Of a DNA stretch of 64,000 nt, positions 40,293 to 49,127 are shown piece after piece (position 1 is the stretch's first letter; the number at the start of each line of letters is the position of its first letter). The notes beneath the pieces are model-generated. The model searched no databases, was not told the DNA's origin, and saw nothing but the letters and a program-made list of their open reading frames with translations. Source of the stretch: CAHJXG01 sp964235485 (GTDB lineage Bacteria; Pseudomonadota; Alphaproteobacteria; Acetobacterales; Acetobacteraceae); the NCBI GenBank assembly GCA_964235485.1, contig CAXSAZ010000002.1, positions 243,677-307,676 on the forward strand. The letters are read 5' to 3'. The position numbers were made by a program, and so were the translations under genes.

Positions 40293-42245
40293 ATGCACGA
40301 CGCCGACCCTTCGCTCGCCTCCTCCATTGCCGCCGTGCCTGGTCCTCCGGTTGCGGCGCCGGGTCCGGGCGACGAGCCGAAAGGCGTCGCGGTGATCGAG
40401 CGCGCGTTGCTGACCATGCCGCTCAGCCCCGGCGTGTATCGCATGTTGGATGCCCGGGGCGAGGCGCTCTACGTCGGCAAGGCCAAAGCCCTGCGCAAGC
40501 GGGTTTATTCCTACACCCAGCTCGCCCGGCTGAACGAGCGGCTGCGGCGCATGGTGTCGGAAACGGCCTCCATGGAGATCGTGACGACGCACACGGAGGC
40601 CGAGGCCCTGCTGCTGGAGGCCAACCTCATCAAGCGGCTGAAGCCCCGGTTCAACATCGTGTTGCGGGACGACAAGAGCTATCCGTGGCTGATGTTGACG
40701 GAGGATCACCCGTTCCCACAGATCGTCAAGCACCGCGGCGCCCGCACGCGCAAGGGCAGCTATTACGGGCCGTTCGCGTCCGTATGGTCGGTGAACCAGA
40801 CGGTGAACGCCATGCAGCGCGTGTTCCTGCTGCGCTCCTGCCAGGACAGCGTGTTCGCCAACCGCAGCCGGCCCTGCTTGCTGCATCAGATCCGCCGCTG
40901 CTCCGCCCCCTGCGTCGGCCGGGTCGGCGCGGAGGAGTATGGGCATCTCGTGGACCAGGCCCGTGCCTTCCTGGGCGGCAAGGCCAACACGGTGCAGCAG
41001 GAACTGGCGCGCGAGATGGAGGCGGCGGCGGAGCGCCTGGAATACGAGCGCGCGGCGGCGGTCCGCGACCGCATCCGCGGCCTGACCAACGTGCAAAGCA
41101 CCGCCGTCATCAACCCAGCGAGCCTCAACGACGCCGACGTGATCGCAGGCCACCAAATCGGCGGGCAGACCTGCGTGCAGGTGTTCTTCATCCGTGGCGG
41201 GCGCAACAACGGCAACCGGGCGTTCTTCCCGACCCACGCGCGCGACATGGAACTGGACGCCGTGCTCGCCGCCTTCGTCGCGCAGTTCTACGACGACAAG
41301 CCCGCGCCCGGCGCCGTGCTGCTGAACCACGCGCTGCCGGAAGGGGAATTGGTGGCGGAGGCGCTGTCGATGCGGGCCGGTCACAAGGTCGCGCTGACGG
41401 TGCCGGTCCGCGGCGAGAAGCGCGCCGTGGTGCTCCATGCCGAAACCAACGCGCGGGAAGCGCTGGAACGCAAGCTGGCGGAGAGCGCGGGCCAAGCCAA
41501 GCTGCTGGAAGGCGTGGCCGAGCTGTTCGGCCTGCCCGCGACGCCCGGCCGGATCGAGTGCTACGACAACAGCCACATCATGGGGACCAACCCTTATGGC
41601 GTGATGGTGGTGGCGGGGCCGGACGGGTTCCAGAAGAACGCCTACCGCAAGTACGGCATCCGCGGCCCCATCGCGCCCGGCGACGACTTCGCGATGATGC
41701 GCGAAGTGCTGGAACGCCGGTTCGGCCGCGCGCTCAGGGAGCAGGCGGCCAGCGAGAACGGCGAGGGCGAGGCGCCGGCCCTGCCGGACCTGGTGCTGAT
41801 CGACGGCGGCGCCGGGCAGCTTTCGGCGGTGCGCGGCATCATGGGGGACCTCGGGATGCACACGGTCCCGCTGGTGGCGATTGCCAAGGGTCCCAACCGC
41901 GACGCCGGGCGCGAGTGGTTCCATATGGAGGGCCGCCCGCCCTTCCAACTGCCGCCGCGCGACCCGGTGCTGTACTACCTGCAGCGCGTCCGCGACGAGA
42001 CGCACCGCTTCGCCATCACCACCCACCGCGCCGGGCGCAGCAAGGCGCTGGTCACCAGCGAGCTGGACGAGGTGCCGGGCGTGGGCAGCGCCCGCAAGCG
42101 CGCGTTGCTTAACCGGTTCGGCTCGGCTCGCGGGGTCAAGGCGGCGGGCCTTGCGGACCTGGAAGCGACGCCCGGCATCAACACGGAAACGGCACGGCGC
42201 ATCTACGCGCATTTCCACCCGGGTGCTGCGCGGGATGCCGGCTGA
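40293..42245 (+). CDS. uvrC: Excinuclease ABC subunit C
   Basis: A 650-residue dual-incision nuclease. The GIY-YIG domain is at residues about 35-110 (PGVYRMLDARGEALYVGKAK, NIVLRDDKSYPW). A UVR motif for UvrB binding follows near residue 250 (REMEAAAERLEYERAAAVRD). The C-terminal RNase H-like nuclease core has ECYDNSHIMGTNPYGVMVV and LVLIDGGAGQLSAVRGIM, and tandem HhH motifs close the protein (VPGVGSARKRALL, ATPGINTETARRI). The ATG at 40293 is preferred over TTG at 40284. Confidence 0.97.
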   Translation: MHDADPSLASSIAAVPGPPVAAPGPGDEPKGVAVIERALLTMPLSPGVYRMLDARGEALYVGKAKALRKRVYSYTQLARLNERLRRMVSETASMEIVTTHTEAEALLLEANLIKRLKPRFNIVLRDDKSYPWLMLTEDHPFPQIVKHRGARTRKGSYYGPFASVWSVNQTVNAMQRVFLLRSCQDSVFANRSRPCLLHQIRRCSAPCVGRVGAEEYGHLVDQARAFLGGKANTVQQELAREMEAAAERLEYERAAAVRDRIRGLTNVQSTAVINPASLNDADVIAGHQIGGQTCVQVFFIRGGRNNGNRAFFPTHARDMELDAVLAAFVAQFYDDKPAPGAVLLNHALPEGELVAEALSMRAGHKVALTVPVRGEKRAVVLHAETNAREALERKLAESAGQAKLLEGVAELFGLPATPGRIECYDNSHIMGTNPYGVMVVAGPDGFQKNAYRKYGIRGPIAPGDDFAMMREVLERRFGRALREQAASENGEGEAPALPDLVLIDGGAGQLSAVRGIMGDLGMHTVPLVAIAKGPNRDAGREWFHMEGRPPFQLPPRDPVLYYLQRVRDETHRFAITTHRAGRSKALVTSELDEVPGVGSARKRALLNRFGSARGVKAAGLADLEATPGINTETARRIYAHFHPGAARDAG

Positions 42246-42270
42246 TGAAACAGGACGGGGAGACCGCAGG

Positions 42271-43023
42271 GTGAACCAGCTTGATCTGAAGGGCCGCACG
42301 GCCGTGGTCACCGGCGGCGCGCGGGGCATCGGCCGCGCCATCACGGAACGCATGTTGGCGTCGGGCGCCGCGGTCGCCATCTGGGACCTGGACGCGCCGG
42401 CGATGGCGCAGGCCGCGGGCGAGCTGGCGGCGCGGGGCGTGGTCAGCACGCACCCGGTCGAGCTGACGGATCAGGCCGCGGTGCGGGCCGCGGCGGAAGC
42501 CACGCTGGCGCGGCACGGCGCCGTCGATGTCCTGGTCAACAACGCCGGCATCACCGGCGGCAACGCGGCCACCTGGGAGCTGCCGGCGGAGGAATGGCGC
42601 CGGGTGGTGGAGGTGAACCTCGTTGGGCCGTTCCTCGCGTGCTCGGCCCTGATCCCCGGCATGGTGGCGCGCGGCTACGGGCGGGTGGTCAACATCGCCT
42701 CCGTCGCCGGCAAGGAGGGCAACCCCAATGCCTCGCACTACAGCGCCAGCAAGGCGGGGATGATCGCGCTCACCAAGTCGCTGGGCAAGGAACTGGCCGG
42801 CAAGGGCGTGATGGTCAACTGCGTGACCCCCGCCGCCGCCAAGACCGACATCTTCAAGCAGATGTCGCCGGCGCAGGTCGACTACATGCTGTCCAAGATC
42901 CCCATGGGCCGCTTCGTCGATGTGCAGGAGATCGCCGCCCTGGCCTGCTGGCTCGCGACGGAGGACTGCTCGTTCAGCACCGGCGCCACGTTCGACATCA
43001 GCGGCGGGCGCGCGACCTACTGA
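42271..43023 (+). CDS. SDR family 3-oxoacyl reductase-like dehydrogenase
   Basis: A 250-residue classical short-chain dehydrogenase: TGGARGIGRAITERML for cofactor binding, NNAGITGG, the catalytic Ser in VVNIASVAGKEG and Tyr-x3-Lys in HYSASKAGM. The GTG start at 42271 follows a GCAGG box. It resembles FabG-like and sugar-acid dehydrogenases, and the substrate is not evident. It starts 25 bases after uvrC and is followed by pgsA. Confidence 0.83.
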   Translation: MNQLDLKGRTAVVTGGARGIGRAITERMLASGAAVAIWDLDAPAMAQAAGELAARGVVSTHPVELTDQAAVRAAAEATLARHGAVDVLVNNAGITGGNAATWELPAEEWRRVVEVNLVGPFLACSALIPGMVARGYGRVVNIASVAGKEGNPNASHYSASKAGMIALTKSLGKELAGKGVMVNCVTPAAAKTDIFKQMSPAQVDYMLSKIPMGRFVDVQEIAALACWLATEDCSFSTGATFDISGGRATY

Positions 43024-43097
43024 TGCCGGCATGACTCGGCGGCGCGCGGGTCAATTGGTTGGCTGACCCGGGCGGGACGGGCTAAGGTGCGTGGCAC

Positions 43098-43700
43098 ATG
43101 CTGACCGACCTTCCCAACCTGCTCACCCTGTCCCGCATCGCCGCGATCCCGCTGCTGGTGGCGTTGGTCGCGGTGCGCACGCCGGCGTCGGACTTCCTGG
43201 CCTGCGTCGTGTTCTCCGCCGCCGCGATCACCGACTACTTCGATGGCCGGATCGCCCGCGGGCGGCGCCAGATGTCGGACATCGGCCGCATGTTGGACCC
43301 GATCGCCGATAAGCTGCTGGTCGGCGCGGCGCTGATGCTGCTGGCGGGGCAGGAGCGGCTGTCGGCCTGGGGCCTTTACCCCGCCATCGTCATCCTGCTG
43401 CGCGAAATCCTGGTCAGCGGGCTGCGCGAGTACTTGGCGGGGCTGCGGGTGGGCCTGCCCGTCACCGGCCTCGCCAAATGGAAGACCGGCTTCCAGATGG
43501 GCGCGCTCGGCACCCTGCTGGCGGGGGACTCGTCGGCCCGACTGCTGCACCTGCAATTCCTGCCGGTCGCCGGAATCGGGGAGGCGATGCTGTGGGTCGC
43601 GGCCGGGCTGACGATCTGGACCGGCTGGGATTACCTCGTGGCGGGGCTGCGGCACGCGACGCATCCGCGGGCGGATGCGCAGGGCGCGCAAGGCCCCTGA
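43098..43700 (+). CDS. pgsA: CDP-diacylglycerol-glycerol-3-phosphate 3-phosphatidyltransferase
   Basis: A 200-residue integral membrane CDP-alcohol phosphatidyltransferase. The active-site motif DGx2ARx8Gx3Dx3D is fully present in FDGRIARGRRQMSDIGRMLD followed by PIAD. The N-terminus NLLTLSRIAAIPLLVAL is typical of PgsA. It makes phosphatidylglycerophosphate, precursor of phosphatidylglycerol and cardiolipin. A lipoprotein gene and moaDE follow on the same strand. Confidence 0.93.
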   Translation: MLTDLPNLLTLSRIAAIPLLVALVAVRTPASDFLACVVFSAAAITDYFDGRIARGRRQMSDIGRMLDPIADKLLVGAALMLLAGQERLSAWGLYPAIVILLREILVSGLREYLAGLRVGLPVTGLAKWKTGFQMGALGTLLAGDSSARLLHLQFLPVAGIGEAMLWVAAGLTIWTGWDYLVAGLRHATHPRADAQGAQGP

Positions 43701-43826
43701 ATGCGCACAGCTCCCGTGCAAACCGCCTGGGTTTCGCAGAAACCGGGTTCAACCAGCCTTGAGCATCCTCTATTGCACATGCACAACCCCGGCGGCCCAG
43801 TGGCCGCCACAGGAGCCTCCACCCAC

Positions 43827-44435
43827 ATGCGGCGCATCGTCACGCTTGGCCTTCTTGTTCTCCTGTCCGGCTGCACGGGGTTCGGCACGTTTCTCGACCA
43901 CACCTTCACCCTGCCGGGCACCAACCCGAACCGCCCGATGGCGGACAGCGAGAACGTGCGCCGCACCTTGGGGCGGGACGTGGACGTGGCGCCGCTGACG
44001 CCGGAGCCGGGCAACGTCTGGCCCGGCCCGCCCCCGCCCCAGCCGACGCTCACGGATGTGCAGCAGCAACCGGGGGCGGGCGAGGACACGACGGTGCCGG
44101 GCGCCCAGCCGGGCCTGCCGGCCGGACGCCAGCCGCGGCCCGCGAGACGGGGCAGCTCGACGCCGCCGGGTTCGGTCGAGCCGGGCCTGCCGCCCGCGCC
44201 CGGGGCCAGCGTCTTGCCGCCGGCGCCCTCCTCGCCCGCGCCCGGCGGGCCGGGGCGGACCGGCCAGACCGTGATCACGCCGCAAGGCCCGGCGGTGGAC
44301 ACCGGCGGCACCAGCGGCTACCGCTCGCTCACGACGCCGCAAGGGCCGGGGGCGATCATGGTGCCGAACGGCAACGGCACCAGCACCATCATCAACCCGA
44401 ACGGCACCATCCAGACCGTGCCGACGCCGCGCTGA
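43827..44435 (+). CDS. Proline-rich putative lipoprotein
   Basis: A 202-residue protein with a lipoprotein signal (MRRIVTLGLLVLLSGC, lipobox LLSGC, lipidated Cys at 16) and a long Pro/Gly-rich, low-complexity body (PGPPPPQPTLTD, GAQPGLPAGRQPRPARRG). The tail has a repeated Asn-Gly pattern (VPNGNGTSTIINPNGTIQT). The ATG at 43827 places the signal peptide correctly; the longer frame from 43701 buries it. No family is recognised. The body probably spans or decorates the periplasm. Its stop overlaps the moaD start (TGATG). Confidence 0.68.
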   Translation: MRRIVTLGLLVLLSGCTGFGTFLDHTFTLPGTNPNRPMADSENVRRTLGRDVDVAPLTPEPGNVWPGPPPPQPTLTDVQQQPGAGEDTTVPGAQPGLPAGRQPRPARRGSSTPPGSVEPGLPPAPGASVLPPAPSSPAPGGPGRTGQTVITPQGPAVDTGGTSGYRSLTTPQGPGAIMVPNGNGTSTIINPNGTIQTVPTPR

Positions 44436-44689
44436 TGGCCCGCGTCCTTTACTTCGCCTCCCTGCGCGAACGGATGGGCCGCACGGAGGAGGCGCTGACG
44501 CTGCCGCCGGGCGTCGCGACCGTGGGCGGGCTGGTCGCGTTCCTGCGGGGGCGCGACGACGCCGGGGCGCAGGCCTTTGCCCACCCCGCCGCCGTGCGCG
44601 CCGCGGTCAACCAGGAGTTCGCGGCGCCCGGCAGCCCCGTGCAGGACGCGGACGAGGTTGCGTTCTTCCCGCCGGTAACGGGCGGCTGA
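44435..44689 (+). CDS. moaD: Molybdopterin synthase sulfur-carrier subunit
   Basis: An 84-residue ubiquitin-like protein ending in the required Gly-Gly (VAFFPPVTGG), with LYFASLRERMGRTEEALTL at the N-terminus. The C-terminal Gly is thiocarboxylated and donates sulfur to precursor Z within MoaD2-MoaE2. Start and stop overlap both neighbours by one base, implying coupled synthesis with MoaE. Confidence 0.93.
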   Translation: MARVLYFASLRERMGRTEEALTLPPGVATVGGLVAFLRGRDDAGAQAFAHPAAVRAAVNQEFAAPGSPVQDADEVAFFPPVTGG

Positions 44690-45156
44690 TGCCCGACGTC
44701 CGCGTCCAGGCGGAGGCCTTCGACCCCGGCGCGGAGATGGCGGCGCTGCTGGCCGGGCGGACGGATGTGGGCGGCGTGGGCTGCTTCGTCGGCCTGGTGC
44801 GGGACAGCGCGGGCGGCCGGCCGATCCGCAGCATGACCCTGGAGCACTACCCCGGCATGACCGAGCGCGCGCTCGCCGCCATCGTGGCGGAAGCCGAGTC
44901 GCGATGGACGTTGCAAGGCTGCACGGTGATCCATCGCTACGGGCGGCTGCTGCCGGGGGAGCCGATTGTGCTGGTGCTGACCGCCAGCCCGCACCGGCAG
45001 GCGGCGCTCGACGCGACGGCGTTCCTGATCGACTGGTTGAAGACGCGGGCGCCGTTCTGGAAGCAGGAGGAACTGGCCGACGGCGGCGCGCACTGGGTGG
45101 AGGCCCGCGCGGCGGACGACGCGGCGGCGGCCCGCTGGGAGGCCAGGGCTGGCTAG
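44689..45156 (+). CDS. moaE: Molybdopterin synthase catalytic subunit
   Basis: A 155-residue MoaE. It has GGVGCFVGLVRDSAGGRPIR, MTLEHYPGMTERAL, the Arg-rich VIHRYGRLLPGEPIVLV, and the catalytic Lys region FLIDWLKTRAPFWKQEEL. It converts cyclic pyranopterin monophosphate to molybdopterin with MoaD. It ends just before a strong hairpin. Confidence 0.94.
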   Translation: MPDVRVQAEAFDPGAEMAALLAGRTDVGGVGCFVGLVRDSAGGRPIRSMTLEHYPGMTERALAAIVAEAESRWTLQGCTVIHRYGRLLPGEPIVLVLTASPHRQAALDATAFLIDWLKTRAPFWKQEELADGGAHWVEARAADDAAAARWEARAG

Positions 45157-45162
45157 GCTAGG

Positions 45163-45191
45163 CGGGGCGCGAACGCTCTGCTCGCGCCCCG
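45163..45191. terminator. Bidirectional hairpin between convergent moaE and ferritin-like gene
   Basis: A 10-bp perfect stem (CGGGGCGCGA 45163-45172 with TCGCGCCCCG 45182-45191) encloses a 9-base loop. It lies between the two convergent stops. No T-tract follows, so termination is inferred from position and stem strength. Confidence 0.65.
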
Positions 45192-45201
45192 TCCAATGGC
45201 G

Positions 45202-46089
45202 TTAGGCGATGGCGCCGTTCAAGCCGGCCGGGAAGAACAGGCCGGAACTGGCGTCAGGCGCGCCATACACGATGTTGAGCACCTGCCGCGTCGTGCGGGA
45301 GAACACGAGGCTGTTGCTGTCGGTCGGCACGACGTTGGCAACGCCGTCGACCAGGATGCCCTGGTCGTCGGCCGCGCCGGACAGGGCGGCGCGCAGGTCC
45401 GAAATCTTCTGCACCTCCGCCGTGAAGCCGCGCTGCAGCAGCAGGACCCGGCTTTCGGAAGCATGGTAAGCTTCGACCGCCAGGATGCCGGCCGCGGCCG
45501 ACAGCACGGCCTTGTTGTTCACCAACGGCGCCGCGCCGGCATAGGCGGTGACGCCGACATCCTCGAAAATGAACGCGCCGAGCAGGAAGTCGTTTTCGCT
45601 GGCAAACGGGTCGAAGCCGTCGCCGAGGCCGGCGGCTTTGGCCAGCGTGTTGAAGCTCTCGGTCAGGTCGATGGCCGGCTCCGCCACCGCCTTGTCGGCG
45701 AGGACGCTACGGATGAAGCGGACGTGGTTCTGCTCGTCGTGCGCGATCTCTTGGGCGTATTGCTGGACGAGGGGGGTGTCGAAGCTGACGGCGCGCCCGC
45801 CGGTGACGCCGCCCTGAACTCCGAGGCCGTAGGTGTCCGAGTCGGCAAGGCCCGTGCCGTAGATAGCACGGAGGTAGAACTCGGCCTCCAAGTACTCCAG
45901 GTTGAGTGCGAAGTTCAGCACGGCGGTGGCGTTGTTGCCCAAGGCAAAGGCCGGCGTGCTCGTGGCGGCTACGCCCGCGACGGCCATGGAGCCGAGGGCC
46001 AGCGCCCCGAAGCTGGTGCCGCGCAGCAGGCCACGCCGCTCCAGTCCCGCTGCGGGTGCGGCCGTATCGTTCGGTCGGTTGTCGGACAT
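45202..46089 (-). CDS. Tat-exported ferritin-like domain protein (desiccation-related type)
   Basis: A 295-residue protein with a twin-arginine signal (LERRGLLRGTSFGALALGS, cleavage probably after TPAFA near residue 48). A ferritin-like four-helix domain follows (NFALNLEYLEAEFYLRAIYG, EIAHDEQNHVRFIRSVLA, AAAGILAVEAYHASESRVLL), with the Glu and His ligands of a di-iron-type site. It belongs to the ferritin-like/PCC13-62 desiccation-related group. A periplasmic protective or redox role is likely but unproven. Convergent with moaE. Confidence 0.82.
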   Translation of the reverse strand: MSDNRPNDTAAPAAGLERRGLLRGTSFGALALGSMAVAGVAATSTPAFALGNNATAVLNFALNLEYLEAEFYLRAIYGTGLADSDTYGLGVQGGVTGGRAVSFDTPLVQQYAQEIAHDEQNHVRFIRSVLADKAVAEPAIDLTESFNTLAKAAGLGDGFDPFASENDFLLGAFIFEDVGVTAYAGAAPLVNNKAVLSAAAGILAVEAYHASESRVLLLQRGFTAEVQKISDLRAALSGAADDQGILVDGVANVVPTDSNSLVFSRTTRQVLNIVYGAPDASSGLFFPAGLNGAIA

Positions 46090-46188
46090 CGAGGTTTCCT
46101 ATGGATTGGCCGCACGGTTATCGTGCCAGCATAGGTTTACGGGCCGGCGCCCAGGTCGGATGCGCAATATTTGGAAGAGTCTCGTTCA

Positions 46189-47640
46189 ATGCGAACCGGC
46201 AGGCTGACCGCGCGGTTCAGGCACCAAAGTGCCGCCGTGAGCCGCCAGCGCGCCCGGTGGGCAGGCGCCTTTGCCGTGAGCTGTGGCGCCCTGCTCCTCC
46301 TGTGGCCTGCCCTGCGCAACGGCTACCCCCTGGTGTTCAGCGACACCGGCCCGCTGCTGGAAATGGGGCTGGAGCCGAGCATCGGCTGGGACAAGCCGTG
46401 GATCTACGGGCCGTTCCTGGCGCTGTCCTTGGGCGTGACGCTGTGGCTACCGCTTGCGGCGCAGGCTTTGCTGGTGTCCTCCGTGCTTTGGCTGACGCAG
46501 AAGGTGCTGGGCGGGGCGCGGGCTTGGCTGCACCTCGCGCTCTGCGCCGTGCTCGCGGTTGGCAGCGCCGCGCCGTGGTTCACTGCCCTGTTGATGCCCG
46601 ATGCCTTCACGCCCGTCGCCGTGCTGTGCCTATACATCCTGGCATTCGGCGGGGAGCGGCTGTCCCGGGCCGAGCTTGCCTTCGTCGTGGTCGTCGGGTC
46701 GGTCGCGGTCGCGTCGCATTTGGCGCACCTGATCCTCGCGGCTGGCTGCATTGCGGTGCTCGCGCTGCTGCGCTGGCCCCGCAACTGGCGCTCGCTATGG
46801 CGCCTGAACTGGCGTCCGGCCGTGCCGCTGGCCGCGGCGCTCGCGGCCCTGTTGCTGACCAACGCGGTCGGCAACCGGATGCTGGGCATCTCGCCCTACG
46901 GCTCGGTGTTCGCGCTGGCCCGGCTGGTGGGCGACGGGCCAGGCCGGGCCTATCTCGACCGCGCCTGCCCCGATCCCGGGCTACGCCTTTGCGCCTGGCA
47001 AGGCCGTTTGTCCGCCGACAGCGACGAGTTCCTTTGGCACCCGCAAGGGCCGCTCTGGGCAAACGGCTTCGGCCCCACCCGCTTCGCGCCGGAGGCGGCG
47101 CGGCTGGTGCCGGCCATCATCGCCGCTTACCCGCTCGACACGCTGCGGGCGGCGGCGGCGAACACGCTGCGCCAGCTCCTTCGGGTGCAGGTCGGCGACA
47201 CGCTGGTCCCGGACCACCTGGACATCGCCGTGCTGCCGCGCCTGCGCCCGTATCTTCCCGAAGCCGAGATCGCCCGATACCAAGCCGCCCTGCAGCCGCG
47301 CGGCCTGCTGCGGGATGCGGCGGCGCCGTTCCGCGCCGTGCACGCCGCCCTGCTCGCCGTTGGCGCCGCCGGCACCGTGGCGGTGGCGCTGCGCTGCTGG
47401 CAGACCCGGCGGCGCGCGCTGGCCGGGCTGGCAGCGGTGGTGCTGACGGCCCTCCTGGCCAACGCCTTCAGCACCGGCGCGCTGTCAGGCCCGCACGACC
47501 GCTACCAAGCGCGCCTGGCCTGGCTGGTGCTGCTGGCGCCGCTGGCCTACGCCGCGCGGCTGGACACCTCGGCCGGGGTCATCCGCACGAGGCCGTCATA
47601 CTCGCGCAGCAGCGTTTCCGTGACCGGCCCCGGCGTATAA
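46189..47640 (+). CDS. Polytopic inner-membrane protein of unknown function
   Basis: A 483-residue protein with about nine or ten hydrophobic segments (for example WAGAFAVSCGALLLLWPAL, LAFVVVVGSVAVASHLAHLI, AALAALLLTNAVGNRML). A large non-membrane region at residues about 240-340 contains CPDPGLRLCAWQGRL and LRPYLPEAEIARYQAAL. The shape recalls GT-C-like glycosyltransferases or O-antigen-type membrane proteins, but no motif proves it. The ATG at 46189 is preferred to TTG at 46171. Its last 94 bases overlap ilvE on the opposite strand. Confidence 0.7.
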   Translation: MRTGRLTARFRHQSAAVSRQRARWAGAFAVSCGALLLLWPALRNGYPLVFSDTGPLLEMGLEPSIGWDKPWIYGPFLALSLGVTLWLPLAAQALLVSSVLWLTQKVLGGARAWLHLALCAVLAVGSAAPWFTALLMPDAFTPVAVLCLYILAFGGERLSRAELAFVVVVGSVAVASHLAHLILAAGCIAVLALLRWPRNWRSLWRLNWRPAVPLAAALAALLLTNAVGNRMLGISPYGSVFALARLVGDGPGRAYLDRACPDPGLRLCAWQGRLSADSDEFLWHPQGPLWANGFGPTRFAPEAARLVPAIIAAYPLDTLRAAAANTLRQLLRVQVGDTLVPDHLDIAVLPRLRPYLPEAEIARYQAALQPRGLLRDAAAPFRAVHAALLAVGAAGTVAVALRCWQTRRRALAGLAAVVLTALLANAFSTGALSGPHDRYQARLAWLVLLAPLAYAARLDTSAGVIRTRPSYSRSSVSVTGPGV

Positions 47641-48446
47641 ACCTGCCCGGCGATCTCCCGCACCGGCGTGACCTCCGCCGCGGTGCCGGACAGGAACACC
47701 TCGGTGGCCCGCGGCAGCTCTTCCAGCTCGATGGCCCGCTCGACCACCTTCATCTGGTTCCGCCGGGCGATGGACATCACCGTGCGCCGGGTGATGCCGT
47801 CCAGGAAGCAATCGGGCGTCGGGGTGTGGATTTCCCCGTCCATGACGAAGAAGATGTTGGCGCCCGTCGCCTCCGACACCCGGCCACGCCAGTCGAGCAC
47901 CAGGGCATCATCGAAGCCCGCCGCCTCCGCCGCGTGCTTGGACAGCGTGCCGATCATATACAGCCCGGCGGCCTTGCTGGCGGTCGGCGCGGTTTCCGGG
48001 TGCGGGCGCTTCCAGGGCGCCATGCCGAGCCGCACGCCCTTCATGCGGTCCGCGCCGAACAGGTTCGGCCAGGCCCAGCAGGCGATGGCCAAGTGGATCG
48101 TGGTCTGCTGGGCGGACACGGACAGTTGCTCCGCACCGCGCCAGGCAATCGGTCGGACATAAGCGTCGATCAGGTTGTTCGCCGCCACCACCTCGCGGCA
48201 GGCGGCGTCGATCTGCTCCGCCGACCAGGGGATGTCGAAGCCCAAAATGCGTCCGGAGGCGATCAGCCGCTCCGTGTGCTCGCGCAGCTTGAAAATGTTG
48301 CCGGAATAGGCCCGTTCACCTTCAAACACGCCGCTGGCATAATGCAGGCCATGCGACAACACGTGCAGCTTCGCATCGCGCCAGGGCACCATCGCCCCGT
48401 CCATCCAGATCAGCCCATCGCGGTCATCGAATGGAACGAGCGCCAT
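47547..48446 (-). CDS. ilvE: Branched-chain amino acid aminotransferase
   Basis: A 299-residue class IV PLP aminotransferase. It contains VPWRDAKLHVLSHGLHYASG with GVFEGERAY, YVRPIAWRGAEQLSV, TASKAAGLYMIGTLSKHAAE with the PLP Lys, and ALVLDWRGRVSEATGANIFF for the cofactor-binding loop. It transfers amino groups between Leu/Ile/Val and 2-oxoglutarate. Divergent from the marR-like gene, a conserved neighbourhood in alphaproteobacteria. The 3' end overlaps the membrane-protein gene by 94 bases. Confidence 0.94.
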   Translation of the reverse strand: MALVPFDDRDGLIWMDGAMVPWRDAKLHVLSHGLHYASGVFEGERAYSGNIFKLREHTERLIASGRILGFDIPWSAEQIDAACREVVAANNLIDAYVRPIAWRGAEQLSVSAQQTTIHLAIACWAWPNLFGADRMKGVRLGMAPWKRPHPETAPTASKAAGLYMIGTLSKHAAEAAGFDDALVLDWRGRVSEATGANIFFVMDGEIHTPTPDCFLDGITRRTVMSIARRNQMKVVERAIELEELPRATEVFLSGTAAEVTPVREIAGQVYTPGPVTETLLREYDGLVRMTPAEVSSRAA

Positions 48447-48466
48447 GTCCAGGCTCCACGGTAATA

Positions 48467-48496
48467 TTGTTGCTTCAACGGGGCCAACGGTATAAT
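48467..48496 (+). promoter_or_regulatory. Candidate sigma-70-type promoter of the marR-ompR-kinase operon
   Basis: TTGTTG (48467-48472) and TATAAT (48491-48496) are separated by 18 bp, close to consensus. The start of the marR-like gene lies 52 bases downstream. An AAGGA box (48534-48538) precedes its ATG at 48549 by ten bases. Confidence 0.6.
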
Positions 48497-48548
48497 GCAG
48501 GGCTGGGTAAGTCAACAAACCTGTCGTATGCCTTAAGGAATGCCTGCC

Positions 48549-49127
48549 ATGTCCGAGACGCGATCTGCCGTGAGCAGCGGCCTTGATCCCCGCGGCCCCG
48601 CCGGATCGCTGCTGTTCCTGCGCGAGGAGCAGATGCGCCTGGCGCAGGACATGCTGTTCTTCGCCTACCGCGACTTCACCGGCGCGGCCGACATGATCCT
48701 CGACGAGCTTGGCCTGGGCCGCGCCCACCACCGCGCGCTGCACTTCATCGGGCGCACCCCCGGCATGACGGTCGGCGACCTGCTGGCGATCCTGCGCATC
48801 ACCAAGCAAAGCCTCGCCCGCGTGCTGACCGCGCTGGTGGAGCAGGGCTATGTCTTGCAACTGCCCGGCCGCAACGACCGGCGGCAGCGGCTGCTGAGCC
48901 TCACGGACGCCGGACAAGCGCTGGAGCGCCGCTTGTTCGAGCGCCAGCGCGAGCGCCTGGCCGTCGCCTACCGCGAGGCTGGCGGCCCGGCGGTGGAGGG
49001 CTTCCGCCGGGTCATGCGCGGCGTGATGGAGCCGGCCGCCCGCACCTACATCGACCAGGCCGAAGCCGCCGTCCGGCCCGGCGGCGCCCGGATCGTCCCC
49101 AGGATCGGCTCCAAGGTCGGCCCGTGA
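48549..49127 (+). CDS. MarR-family transcriptional regulator, PetP-like
   Basis: A 192-residue winged helix-turn-helix protein. DNA-binding segments are HHRALHFIGRTPGMTVGDLL, ILRITKQSLARVLTALVEQG and LPGRNDRRQRLLSLTDAGQA, the last being the MarR wing with its Asp-Arg pair. Start at 48549 rests on AAGGA spacing; ATG 48540 is too close to it. The GTGA overlap with the OmpR-type regulator and divergence from ilvE match the petP-petR arrangement known from Rhodobacter, where the pair controls cytochrome bc1 genes. Confidence 0.85.
   Translation: MSETRSAVSSGLDPRGPAGSLLFLREEQMRLAQDMLFFAYRDFTGAADMILDELGLGRAHHRALHFIGRTPGMTVGDLLAILRITKQSLARVLTALVEQGYVLQLPGRNDRRQRLLSLTDAGQALERRLFERQRERLAVAYREAGGPAVEGFRRVMRGVMEPAARTYIDQAEAAVRPGGARIVPRIGSKVGP

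Noticed and set aside
45906..48464. An 852-codon plus-strand frame
   Set aside because: It overlaps the ferritin-like gene, the membrane protein and ilvE in the wrong frames and is Arg/Ala/Pro-rich without motifs.
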